DNA from: Thermoanaerobaculia bacterium
GTDB lineage: Bacteria; Acidobacteriota; Thermoanaerobaculia; Multivoradales; Multivoraceae
Assembly: GCA_022823665.1 (NCBI GenBank)
Contig: JAJEHN010000001.1
Coordinates: forward strand, 310,001-374,000
DNA length: 64,000 nucleotides
Direction: 5' to 3'
Position numbers and translations under genes: made by a program. Below, piece after piece: positions 21,044 to 29,426 of this stretch (within the stretch, counting starts at the first letter, position 1; every line of letters begins with the position of its first letter). Under the pieces are notes generated by a model, which worked only from the letters and a program-made list of their open reading frames with translations, did not search any database and was not told the DNA's origin.

Positions 21044-21994
21044 TCATCCGTAGCGAACCTTCGGATCGAGCCAGCCGTAGCTCAGGTCGACGAGCAGGTT
21101 GATCAGCAGCACCGCCACGCCGACGACCAGGAAGACGCCCGAGATCACCGGATAGTCCCGCTCGTAGACCCCCTCGAGCAGCAACAGCCCCATCCCCGGA
21201 ATGACGAAGATCTGCTCCATGACCACGGCGCCGCCGATGAGAAGCGGCGCCTGCAATCCGATCAGAGTGACGACCGGGATCAGGCCATTCTTGAGCGCGT
21301 GCTGGACGACGACCGCACCCTCCCGAAGTCCCTTGGCGCGGGCGGTGCGCACGTAGTCCTGGCGCATCACCTCGAGCATCATCGTCCGGGTCATCCGCAT
21401 CGTGACCGCGGACAGCGAGAGTCCGAGCAGGATCGCCGGGACGATCAGGTGCGTGAGGTTCGCGATCGGATCGACGAGGAACGGCGTGTACTCGAGTTCC
21501 GGCGCCCAGCGCCACCACACGGACGGGAACACCATGACCAGGGTGCCGAGCCAGAAGCCGGGGATCGCCAGCATCACGAGGGAGAACGACCGCGCCGTGT
21601 AGTCGAGCGCGGAGTCCTGCCGGGTGGCCGAGAAGATGCCGATCGGCACCGCAACGGACAGCGCGACGACCAGCGCCAGCAGGCCCAGCTCGAAGGTCAC
21701 CGGCAGCCGCGCCAGGATCTGCTCCGTCACCGGCGTGCTCCGCCAGAGCGACTGGCCCAGATCTCCTCGCAGGGCATCGCCCGCCCAGCGCAGGTACTGC
21801 GAGGCCATCGGCTGGTCGAGACCCATCGCCGCCTCCAGCGCTTCCCGGTCCATGCTCGTCGAGACGTCGTTCTGCGCCAGCATCAGGTCGATCACGTCGC
21901 CGGGAATGACCCGCATCGACACGAAGACGATCAGGCTGGCGAAGAACAGCGTCGGCACCATCGCCAGCAGCCGACGCAGGATGTATGTCTTCAT
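21044..21994 (-). CDS. Peptide ABC transporter permease (DppB-type)
   Basis: I choose ATG 21994 (MKTYILRRLLAMVPTLF), which matches the usual N-terminus of DppB proteins; an ATG 15 codons upstream would add a non-conserved extension. The 316-residue product has six membrane segments, the GLDQPMASQYLRW and RGDLGQSLW segments, and the EAA-type loop RTARAKGLREGAVVVQHALKN. It heads the minus-strand operon down to 13051. A TATTCT -10 candidate at 22012-22007 leaves a very short leader without a clear ribosome binding site. Confidence 0.9.
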   Translation of the reverse strand: MKTYILRRLLAMVPTLFFASLIVFVSMRVIPGDVIDLMLAQNDVSTSMDREALEAAMGLDQPMASQYLRWAGDALRGDLGQSLWRSTPVTEQILARLPVTFELGLLALVVALSVAVPIGIFSATRQDSALDYTARSFSLVMLAIPGFWLGTLVMVFPSVWWRWAPELEYTPFLVDPIANLTHLIVPAILLGLSLSAVTMRMTRTMMLEVMRQDYVRTARAKGLREGAVVVQHALKNGLIPVVTLIGLQAPLLIGGAVVMEQIFVIPGMGLLLLEGVYERDYPVISGVFLVVGVAVLLINLLVDLSYGWLDPKVRYG

Positions 21995-22032
21995 GGGAAG
22001 TGTCAGAGAATACAGGCGGCCGGCATCGATTG

Positions 22033-22048
22033 GGGACATCGATGTCCC
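22033..22048. promoter_or_regulatory. 16-bp palindromic candidate operator between divergent operons
   Basis: GGGACATCGATGTCCC is a perfect palindrome in the 114-bp gap between the ABC transporter operon (start 21994, minus) and the first VWA gene (start 22109, plus). It lies about where a -35 box for the minus-strand TATTCT element would sit. A further half-site (GACATC) lies just to its right. A dimeric regulator acting on one or both operons is an inference. Confidence 0.45.
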
Positions 22049-22108
22049 GAAATGCCGACATCCCTCGGGCTTCGCCCCGTCCCTGGACGGATAGCCTCTC
22101 CCCCGCGC

Positions 22109-24175
22109 ATGCCTCCAGGAGACGAACCGCCTCGCGTCCGCCGGCGAACAGCGTCGGGAGCAACACTCGTCACTCTCCTGCTGTGGACGGCGCTCGAACT
22201 GCCCGCGTCCGCGCAGCCACGGCCCTCACGGGATGCGCCGGGGGTCGACGCCAACGCGCCAGACCTTTCGGCTCTGGAAGGCTCCTGGGTCCGCAACGAC
22301 GAACTCAGCGAAGATCCCGTGCACCACATGTCGACGGCGTTGCCGGACGTCGCCGACCTGCCGGCGCCTGAACCGGACTTCGACGCCGCCACCAACGTCG
22401 GGCGCTCCGGCTCGTTCGCCGAACAGCTCTCCAGGGCTCGCCTTGGCCTGTGGATCGAAATCGACGGCGACCGGATCCTGATGCAGAACGCCACCGGCGA
22501 GAGAGTCCATCTCCCGCTCGACGGAGTGGCACGCCGCTACACGCCAGGCCGCAAGAGTGCCGCCTACGCCGGCGACGGTGTGCTGGAACTCGTCACGACC
22601 GGGGCGAACTCGGCCTGGCTCTGGCTGGAGACCTTCTACCGGTCGGGGAACCGACTTGTTCACGTCTCAGAGTCCCGCAACCTCTCGTTCCCCGACATGA
22701 GTTTCAGCACGGTCTACGACTACAACGGCGACAGTCCACCACCGCCGGGGCGGGTCGACCTCGGGCACATCCAGACCACCAAGCCGGCAACGATCCGGAT
22801 CGTGCCACCCGAACGCAGACATCGGGAGTTCCTCACGGGGCCCGTCGAAGTTCGGGCTCTGGTGGTCGATCCGCTCGTCCGGGCCGTCGAGTTCCTGCTC
22901 GACGGAAAACCCGTCCGGCAAGCCTCGAAGCCGCCGTTCAAGGCCCGTATCCGGCTCAGCAACCCGCCCCGCGAACAGGCGATCGAAGTCCGCGCCTACC
23001 ACGACGGCGGGACCCACGTCGGCAGCGACCGGATCGTCCTGAACCGGGCTCACTCGCCCTTCACGGTCGATATCGCGGAGATCCGTCCGCTCCCGGCGGA
23101 AAGCCCTTCGGCCGTCAGCGCCGTGGCCCGCATCTCCGTACCGCCCGCGACAGCCCTGGCCCGCGTCGAGTTCTACCTCGGTGAACGCCAGGTCGCGGCG
23201 TTCGACGATCCGGACTGGCGGGAAAGCGGGGGAACGCCGGACACGATACGTGTCGACGCCGTGCTCGAGAACGTCGAACCCGGCGACTTCGTCCGGGTCA
23301 CGGCCAGGCTCGCCGACGGCCGGGAACTGGAGGACGCGGAGCTTCTGCAGGGCGCCGAGTACCGGAGCGAGATCGACGTCCAACTGGTCCAACTCCAGAT
23401 ACTGGCGGTCGACCGCGACGGTGAACCGGTGAGCGATCTCGAGCCTGGGGACTTCGAGATCCGCGAGAAGGGTGAGAGTCGTCCGGTGGAGAATCTGCAC
23501 GTCTCGAACGACGTCCCTCTCGTCCTCGGCATCGCCGTCGACTCCTCGGGGAGCATGGGACGCGTCTGGCAGCGGCTGCACACGGTTCTACGGACGTTCA
23601 TGGCAGGCGCCCTGGCCGCGAACGATCGAGCGTTCCTGGTCGACTTCGACGACACCGTCCGGTTCCTTCAACCGCCGACGGGCAACAAACCCCTCCTGAA
23701 TGCCCGACTCAATCGCCTGCTGGTCGGCGGCGGCACTGCGCTGAACGACGGCGTTCTGTTCTCGCTCCTGCAGTTCCGCCGCGAACCCGGGCGCCGCGCC
23801 CTGGTCGTGGTAAGCGACGGCCACGATGAAGACAGCCGCTCCAGGGCAGCTCAGGTCGGCGACTTCGCCGAATGGATGGGAGTCCCCGTCTACTTCATCG
23901 GCGTGGGCAGGTCCGCACCGCCCATGGTCCTGGTTCGAAGGCTCACCCGGCGCAACGGCGGCCGATTCTTCCGAATCCATCCGGACCTGCTTCAATCCGA
24001 GCTGACTGCCGAGATGGAACGGGTGTTCGACCGGATCAACACCGACCTCCGGCATCAGCACGTCCTCACCTACTACAGCAGCCTCCCGCCCGGCGAAGGG
24101 ATCGAGCCGGAGGTCCGGAGCCTGAGACGGGACGTTACGCTCAGGAGCATCCTTCCGCTTCAGGGACTCCAGTAG
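22109..24175 (+). CDS. Secreted VWA protein 1 of the array (VWFA-related acidobacterial type)
   Basis: The 688-residue product starts at ATG 22109; the long open frame before it is antisense to the permease genes. Signal peptide to about residue 35 (LELPASA). Residues 60-70 hold the WVRNDELSEDP motif of an N-terminal module (to about 205). Two Ig-like segments follow (about 228-322 and 335-415; PPERRHREFLTGPVEVRALV, then FVRVTARLADGRELEDAELL). A linker with LEPGDFEIREKG leads into the VWA domain from about 468. The metal site is complete: Asp478-X-Ser480-X-Ser482, Thr543, Asp570. The C-terminus has RHQHVLTYYS. The family is known but its function is not; Ig plus VWA suggests metal-dependent adhesion or assembly outside the cell. 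Confidence 0.88.
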   Translation: MPPGDEPPRVRRRTASGATLVTLLLWTALELPASAQPRPSRDAPGVDANAPDLSALEGSWVRNDELSEDPVHHMSTALPDVADLPAPEPDFDAATNVGRSGSFAEQLSRARLGLWIEIDGDRILMQNATGERVHLPLDGVARRYTPGRKSAAYAGDGVLELVTTGANSAWLWLETFYRSGNRLVHVSESRNLSFPDMSFSTVYDYNGDSPPPPGRVDLGHIQTTKPATIRIVPPERRHREFLTGPVEVRALVVDPLVRAVEFLLDGKPVRQASKPPFKARIRLSNPPREQAIEVRAYHDGGTHVGSDRIVLNRAHSPFTVDIAEIRPLPAESPSAVSAVARISVPPATALARVEFYLGERQVAAFDDPDWRESGGTPDTIRVDAVLENVEPGDFVRVTARLADGRELEDAELLQGAEYRSEIDVQLVQLQILAVDRDGEPVSDLEPGDFEIREKGESRPVENLHVSNDVPLVLGIAVDSSGSMGRVWQRLHTVLRTFMAGALAANDRAFLVDFDDTVRFLQPPTGNKPLLNARLNRLLVGGGTALNDGVLFSLLQFRREPGRRALVVVSDGHDEDSRSRAAQVGDFAEWMGVPVYFIGVGRSAPPMVLVRRLTRRNGGRFFRIHPDLLQSELTAEMERVFDRINTDLRHQHVLTYYSSLPPGEGIEPEVRSLRRDVTLRSILPLQGLQ

Positions 24176-24181
24176 GTCAGG

Positions 24182-26266
24182 TTGAACACCGCCGCAACGT
24201 TCGGATCGCCGTACCTGGCGAGCTTCGTCCCAGTCCTTCTCTGTCTTGCGTCCCCGACGTTTGGCCAGCAGGGCGAACCGAAGGCTGCATCGGTTCAGGG
24301 TAAGACCGGAGCCGCCGGAGCCGCCATCACGGCTCTCGAGGGCAGTTGGATCCGGAACGAGGACCTTAGCGAGAACCCGATCCAGAAAACGGCCGGCCTC
24401 TGGCGAGATCCGAAGCGAACGTCCGTCGCTCTGACGGGCCTCTCGACGAGTCTGGCCGAGCGCGTGGGCCAACTGCGGATCAGCGTCAAGAATGGCCAGG
24501 TTCGCCTCCGAAACGCCGAGTACGAGGTCCTCGAGTTCCCGGCAGATGGTTCAGCAGTCGCCGACCAGTACGGGAACCGGCATCGCGCGAGCCTTCTTCC
24601 AGGCACCCTCGAGATCGAGACGGCGAGACCGGGATGGCTCCTGATCGAGACCTTCTACCTGCAAGCCGGTCAACTGCACCGGGTCATCGAGATCCAGAGC
24701 GAGAGATTCCCCAGCCTGAGGTTTCTCACCGTCTACGAGCGCCTCGGCGACGCGCTTCCGACGGGGACCCTTCCGGTCGACGACATCAGCAGGTTCGCTC
24801 GGCCCGCGGCGATACGCATCGTTCCTCCCCGGCGCGGCCACCACGAACTGCTCACCGGGCGCGTGGAAGTCGAAACCCTGATCGTCGACCGGGCCATCGG
24901 CAGCGTGGAGTTCTTCCTGGACGGCCGGCGACGAAGGCGGGTCCGCAAGCCTCCCTTCCGCACCTATCTCAACCTCGCGCAGCCGCCACGCGAACAGACG
25001 CTGGAAGTACGTGCTCACAGCGTCCGGGGCGCCTTCGTCGGCCGTGACCGCATCGTCCTGAATCACGTCGATCCCCCCTTCGGAGTACGCATTACCACCG
25101 TCACCCCACAAGAACCCGCTGGCTCGACGAGTCTGGTCGCGGCCACCGTCGCCGTTCCGCGAGGCGCCGTACTCCTACGCGTCGACTTCTACCGCAACGA
25201 GCAGTTGGTGGAAACCGTGAACGACCTTGCGCAGTACGGGGCCGCGGGCGGCTTCAGAAGAGTCAGCGCAAGCCTGCCCGCACACGACCTGTCGCCACAG
25301 GACTACGTCCGCGTGACCGCCAGTCTCGCGGATGGCCGCGAACTCGAAGACGCGCAACTCCTCGAGGGAGTTACTTTCAAGGGTGAAATCGACGTTCAGC
25401 TCGTCCACCTCCAGGTCCTCGTGGTCGACGCCCAGGGCGCCCCGGTCGGCAGACTGACCGCGGCCGACTTCCTGATCACCGAGGACGGCGAACGCAAGGC
25501 GGTGGAAGAGGTCCAGCAGGCCGGCGAAGTACCGCTCCTCCTGGGCATGGCGATCGACTCCTCGGCCAGCATGAAGCCGGTATGGAGCCAGCTCAAGTCA
25601 GTTTCCGGAGCATTCCTCGAGACCTCGCTGGCCGCCGAGGATCGAGCCTTCCTGGTCGACTTCGACGAGAGCATCCGCCTCCTTCAGCCTCTCACCAGTA
25701 ATGCGCCGGCGCTCAGAAGCCGTCTGGAACGGCTGGTACCAAACGGCGGCACGGCCCTGAACGACGGCATCCTGTTCTCCCTGGTCCAGTACGAGAACGA
25801 ACCCGGAAGGCGAGCCCTGATCGTCGTGACGGACGGCATGGATATCGACAGCCGGTCCGAGCCGGAACAGGCCGCAGCCTTCGCGGAGCGCACGGGCATC
25901 CCGATCTACTTCATCGACCTCGGCAGGGATCGGATCGCGCTCGCCAACGGCGGCCCTCCAGACGGAGAGACTGCCGGAACAGCACTGACGCGAACAGCTC
26001 GATCCAGCGACCATGTCCTTCGCATGCGGCAGCAGGCCCAGCGAAGCGGTGGACGTCTGTTCGGGATCGACACGAAACTCGCGCCTCCGGACTTCCTCGG
26101 CGAAGTCCGGGAGGTGTTCGACCAGATCAGGCAGGACCTCCGCCGTCAGCATGTGCTGGCCTACTACTCCAACCGCCCCGTAGGCGCCGCGATCGACCCG
26201 GACGTCCAGACGTTGCGCGACGGGCTCACGGTCAAGAGCGTGCTCCCGCTCGACAGGGTCGACTAG
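24182..26266 (+). CDS. Secreted VWA protein 2 of the array
   Basis: The 694-residue product begins at TTG 24182, 6 bp after the stop of VWA protein 1. The signal peptide ends near LASPTFGQ (residue 28). The module motif WIRNEDLSENP is at residues 56-66, Ig-like segments at about 208-305 and 318-395, and the VWA domain from about 450. The metal site reads Asp459-X-Ser461-X-Ser463, Thr524 and Asp551 (VTDGMDIDSRS). It differs from its neighbours by an insertion after IYFIDLGRD (about residues 582-615, rich in Gly, Thr and Arg). The C-terminus keeps RRQHVLAYYSNRP. Same inferred location and role as VWA protein 1. Confidence 0.88.
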   Translation: MNTAATFGSPYLASFVPVLLCLASPTFGQQGEPKAASVQGKTGAAGAAITALEGSWIRNEDLSENPIQKTAGLWRDPKRTSVALTGLSTSLAERVGQLRISVKNGQVRLRNAEYEVLEFPADGSAVADQYGNRHRASLLPGTLEIETARPGWLLIETFYLQAGQLHRVIEIQSERFPSLRFLTVYERLGDALPTGTLPVDDISRFARPAAIRIVPPRRGHHELLTGRVEVETLIVDRAIGSVEFFLDGRRRRRVRKPPFRTYLNLAQPPREQTLEVRAHSVRGAFVGRDRIVLNHVDPPFGVRITTVTPQEPAGSTSLVAATVAVPRGAVLLRVDFYRNEQLVETVNDLAQYGAAGGFRRVSASLPAHDLSPQDYVRVTASLADGRELEDAQLLEGVTFKGEIDVQLVHLQVLVVDAQGAPVGRLTAADFLITEDGERKAVEEVQQAGEVPLLLGMAIDSSASMKPVWSQLKSVSGAFLETSLAAEDRAFLVDFDESIRLLQPLTSNAPALRSRLERLVPNGGTALNDGILFSLVQYENEPGRRALIVVTDGMDIDSRSEPEQAAAFAERTGIPIYFIDLGRDRIALANGGPPDGETAGTALTRTARSSDHVLRMRQQAQRSGGRLFGIDTKLAPPDFLGEVREVFDQIRQDLRRQHVLAYYSNRPVGAAIDPDVQTLRDGLTVKSVLPLDRVD

Positions 26267-26317
26267 TCTGCCGCCGCGGCGCAGCGCGTCGCGCCCCAGT
26301 CACCGGCCAGTCCTCCG

Positions 26318-27070
26318 ATGCTCCCGGCAGCGATTCTCGCGACCGTTCTCCTGACCGCCGTGATATCCGGCGTACTCGGCATGGCTGGCGGCCTGATCCT
26401 GATGGCCGTCCTCGCGAGCGTCCTGCCGGTCACCGGGGCAATGATCCTGCACGGCGCCGTGCAGGCAACGTCGAATGGCGCCCGTTTCGTGTTTCTCCGG
26501 AATCGCATGATGTGGTCCGTGCTTCCGTGGTACGGCGCCGGCGCCGCGCTCGCGGTGTTGCTGTTCGTAGCGGTCGCCTTCGTGCCCGACCCGGCGCTGG
26601 TCCTGATCGTCGTCGGCAGCTTTCCCTGGGTTGCCCGCCTGCTGCCGGCACTGCGAGGGCTCGACGTCCGTAACCGCGGTACGGCCGCGCTCTGCGGCCT
26701 GACCGTCACCGGCGCGCAGCTTCTTGCCGGAGCGTCCGGCCCCCTGCTCGATGCGTTCTACCTCGAGACGAAGGTCGACCGGCGAACGATCGTCGCCACG
26801 AAGGCGTTCACCCAGACCGTCGGACATCTCCTCAAGATCGGCTACTACCTCTGGGTGTCCCGGACAGTCCTGCCGGAGCTGCCCGACGACCGGCTCTCCC
26901 CCTGGCTGATCACTGGCGGCATGGCGCTCGCCGTCGTCGGCGCCCGTGTCGGCACGCGACTCCTCGACCGCTTCGACGACCGGCAGTTCCGGCGCGTCAC
27001 CGGGCCTGTGATTCTGGCGCTAGGAGCGGTGTGCGCGCTGAAGGGGGCGCGGGACCTGCTGATCTCCTAA
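26318..27070 (+). CDS. TauE/SafE family membrane permease
   Basis: The 250-residue protein has about seven to eight hydrophobic segments and the family's duplicated layout: SGVLGMAGGLILMAVLASVLPV in the first half and TGAQLLAGASGPLLDAFYLE in the second, with a conserved Lys/Gly segment (KAFTQTVGHLLKIGYY). Relatives export sulfite, sulfoacetate or other organic anions. It sits inside the VWA array, 51 bp after VWA 2 and 76 bp before VWA 3, on the same strand. Whether it works with the VWA proteins or is a later insertion cannot be told. Confidence 0.88.
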   Translation: MLPAAILATVLLTAVISGVLGMAGGLILMAVLASVLPVTGAMILHGAVQATSNGARFVFLRNRMMWSVLPWYGAGAALAVLLFVAVAFVPDPALVLIVVGSFPWVARLLPALRGLDVRNRGTAALCGLTVTGAQLLAGASGPLLDAFYLETKVDRRTIVATKAFTQTVGHLLKIGYYLWVSRTVLPELPDDRLSPWLITGGMALAVVGARVGTRLLDRFDDRQFRRVTGPVILALGAVCALKGARDLLIS

Positions 27071-27089
27071 GCGGAGTTCCGTTGGCCTG

Positions 27090-27095
27090 TATCCT
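27090..27095 (+). promoter_or_regulatory. Candidate -10 element (TATCCT) before VWA protein 3
   Basis: TATCCT lies 51 nt before the GTG start of VWA protein 3, in the 76-bp gap after the permease gene. The same hexamer occurs before fabF and before the fadJ-like gene. There is no convincing -35 box. If real, the VWA array is at least two transcription units. Confidence 0.3.
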
Positions 27096-27146
27096 GCAAT
27101 TGCCAGGAGAAACGGTCAGGAGAACAGGAGAGGAACGGTCGTCAAC

Positions 27147-29426
27147 GTGACTTGCAGCACTGGCACCCGGCGCATCCGGCTGCGCCACGACAGGCCACCA
27201 CGGGCCCCGTTCGCTGCAGCCCTCCTCGGAGCTCTCGTCTGCTCGACGGCCACCGTCCCGGCGCGCGGCCAGGAGCCGGCCGCCGCGGAGGAATCCGTTG
27301 CAACGGTAGCGGCGGACCCGACAGTAACGATCGCAGGCATCTGGATCCGGGACGAACGGCTGAGCGAGGATCCGATCGAGAAACTGGAAGAGACCTACGG
27401 GCAGACCTTCGGGGGCGGACCGGGCCGCTCGCCCGGCGCGAACCCCGGGAGCGGACGCACCGGCGGCCAGGGCGGCTTCGGACGTGGCGGCTTCGGCGGC
27501 GGCCGAGCCGGCAGACAGCCGGGCAGCAGCCAGGACGGCCCATCGGGGATGCGCGAGATGGCGCGAGAACTGGCGGAGCGGCTCGACGTGCTGCTGATCC
27601 GGATCGACGATCCCCAACTCCTGATCCGCAACGCGAAGCGCGAGGACCGCATCCTGTATCTCGACGGCCGCGACATCGCGGACGGCTTCGGCGGCCGCAG
27701 CCGCGCCCGCCTTCTCGGTGACTCCCTCGAGGTCGAGACCGCCTCCCAGGGGCGCCAGCGAATCGAGACCTTCTACCTGGAGGGCGATCGGCTCGTTCTC
27801 GTAACCGACCTCCAGGGAGGACGTTTCGCCGATCTCTCGTTCCGCACCGTCTACGAGCGCTCGGGCGACGCACCCGCGGTGCCGATGCCGACGCCGGCGG
27901 CACGCGCGCGCGAGACCGCCGCGGCGCCCGACCAGGACGGCTTCGACAGGACCGACCTTCTGCCGTCGGTCGAGGGCGGCAATCCGCGACGGCGCCCGGA
28001 ACGCGCGGACGCCGCCCGCAGCGCGCGTCCCGCCACGATCCGCATCCTGCCGCCCGAGCGCGGCTACCGCGAACTGCTCACCGGCCGGGTCATGATCCAG
28101 ACCCTCACGATCGACCCGCAGGTCGCCGTCGTCGAGTTCCAGCTCGACGGCGAACAGGTGGCACGCGTCACGACGCCGCCGTTCGAGGCGCGAATCAGGC
28201 TCGCCGACCCGCCCCGCGAGCAGACCATCGAGGTTCGCGCGACCAGCGCCCGGGGCGCCCACGCGGGAACCGACAGGATCGTTCTGAACCGCCTCGATCC
28301 CCCGTTCGCGGTACGTATCGCCGGCATCACTCCCGACGAAACCGGCGGCCGGGCCACCGTTCGCGTGGAGGCCGGCATCTCCGTGCCGCGCTCCGAGACC
28401 CTGGACCGGGTCGAGTTCTACCGCACGGACCGGCTTGTCGCTTCCTTCGACGACTTCGAGGGTGAGGCCGGGCCCAGCGGCGTGCGGACAGTTGCGGCGG
28501 ACATCCCCACATCCGACGTCACGCCTCAGGACTTCGTCCGGGTCGTGGCTCGGCTGGCCGGTGGCAGCGAACTGGAAGACGTCGAACTCCTGCAGGGGGC
28601 CCAGTTCAGCAGCGAGATCGACGTCCAGCTCGTCCAGGTCCAGGTGCTGGTGGTGGACCGGAACGGCAACCCGATCGGCGATCTCAAGCCCGAGGACTTC
28701 GAGGTCCGCGAGAACGGGGAGCAGCGCCAGGTCGAGAATCTCCACGTCTCGAACGACATCCCCCTGTCGCTGGGTCTGGCGATCGACTCGTCCGGCAGCA
28801 TGGAGCCGATCTGGCGTCAGACGAACGCGATCGCCGAGGCCTTCCTGAACGGCGCCCTGACCTGGCGCGACCAGGCGTTCCTGGTGGACTTCGACTCGAC
28901 GCTCCGCCTGGTGCAGCCACTGACCGGCAGCAAGCCGCTGCTGGCGCGGGGACTGGGACGACTGTTCCCGCAAGGCAACACGGCTCTCTACGACGCGATC
29001 CTGTTCTCGCTGCTCCAGTACGGCGAGGCGCCCGGCCGACGCGCCCTGGTCGTCGTCACCGACGGCTTCGACTCGAACAGCCGCTCCGATCCGACGCGGG
29101 CGATCGACTTCGGCAAGCGGCTGGGCGTCCCGGTCTATATCGTCGCGATGCGCTCCCTCGGCTTCGGCCCGACGACGATGGAGGACGCGAACCTCCGCAA
29201 CAACATGCGCCTGATCACCGGTCCGACCGGCGGCCGACTGTTCCAGATCGAGTCGATCGACCAGATGGCCAGCGTGTTCGAGCACATCGAGGACGAACTG
29301 AGGCGCCAGTACGTCCTGACGTACTACAGTCAACGGCCCTTCGGCTCAGCGATCGAACCGGAGGTCCGGGTGACCCGAAGGGGACTCAGGGTGCGGAGCG
29401 CACTGCCGCTCGATGCGATCGAGTAG
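27147..29426 (+). CDS. Secreted VWA protein 3 of the array, with Gly-rich insert
   Basis: This is the longest paralogue (759 residues). The signal peptide ends near VPARGQ (residue 42). The module motif WIRDERLSEDP is at 66-76, then a Gly/Arg-rich insert at about 89-134 (repeated GFGRGGFGGG-like units) not found in the other copies, and a second low-complexity linker at about 243-291. Ig-like segments lie at about 293-392 and 400-480. The VWA metal site is Asp547-X-Ser549-X-Ser551, Thr612 and Asp639. The start is GTG at 27147, with AGGAG upstream at somewhat long spacing. The C-terminus has RRQYVLTYYS and ends in PLDAIE. The flexible insert could be a cell-wall or matrix spacer, by inference. 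Confidence 0.88.
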   Translation: MTCSTGTRRIRLRHDRPPRAPFAAALLGALVCSTATVPARGQEPAAAEESVATVAADPTVTIAGIWIRDERLSEDPIEKLEETYGQTFGGGPGRSPGANPGSGRTGGQGGFGRGGFGGGRAGRQPGSSQDGPSGMREMARELAERLDVLLIRIDDPQLLIRNAKREDRILYLDGRDIADGFGGRSRARLLGDSLEVETASQGRQRIETFYLEGDRLVLVTDLQGGRFADLSFRTVYERSGDAPAVPMPTPAARARETAAAPDQDGFDRTDLLPSVEGGNPRRRPERADAARSARPATIRILPPERGYRELLTGRVMIQTLTIDPQVAVVEFQLDGEQVARVTTPPFEARIRLADPPREQTIEVRATSARGAHAGTDRIVLNRLDPPFAVRIAGITPDETGGRATVRVEAGISVPRSETLDRVEFYRTDRLVASFDDFEGEAGPSGVRTVAADIPTSDVTPQDFVRVVARLAGGSELEDVELLQGAQFSSEIDVQLVQVQVLVVDRNGNPIGDLKPEDFEVRENGEQRQVENLHVSNDIPLSLGLAIDSSGSMEPIWRQTNAIAEAFLNGALTWRDQAFLVDFDSTLRLVQPLTGSKPLLARGLGRLFPQGNTALYDAILFSLLQYGEAPGRRALVVVTDGFDSNSRSDPTRAIDFGKRLGVPVYIVAMRSLGFGPTTMEDANLRNNMRLITGPTGGRLFQIESIDQMASVFEHIEDELRRQYVLTYYSQRPFGSAIEPEVRVTRRGLRVRSALPLDAIE

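Noticed and set aside
20945..22108. Long open reading extension upstream of VWA protein 1
   Set aside because: It is antisense to both ABC permeases, whose motifs are clear; a signal peptide begins only at 22109.
26997..29333. 778-codon open frame on the minus strand under VWA protein 3
   Set aside because: Antisense shadow of a gene with clear domains; similar shadows lie under the other VWA genes because the paralogues share codon patterns.
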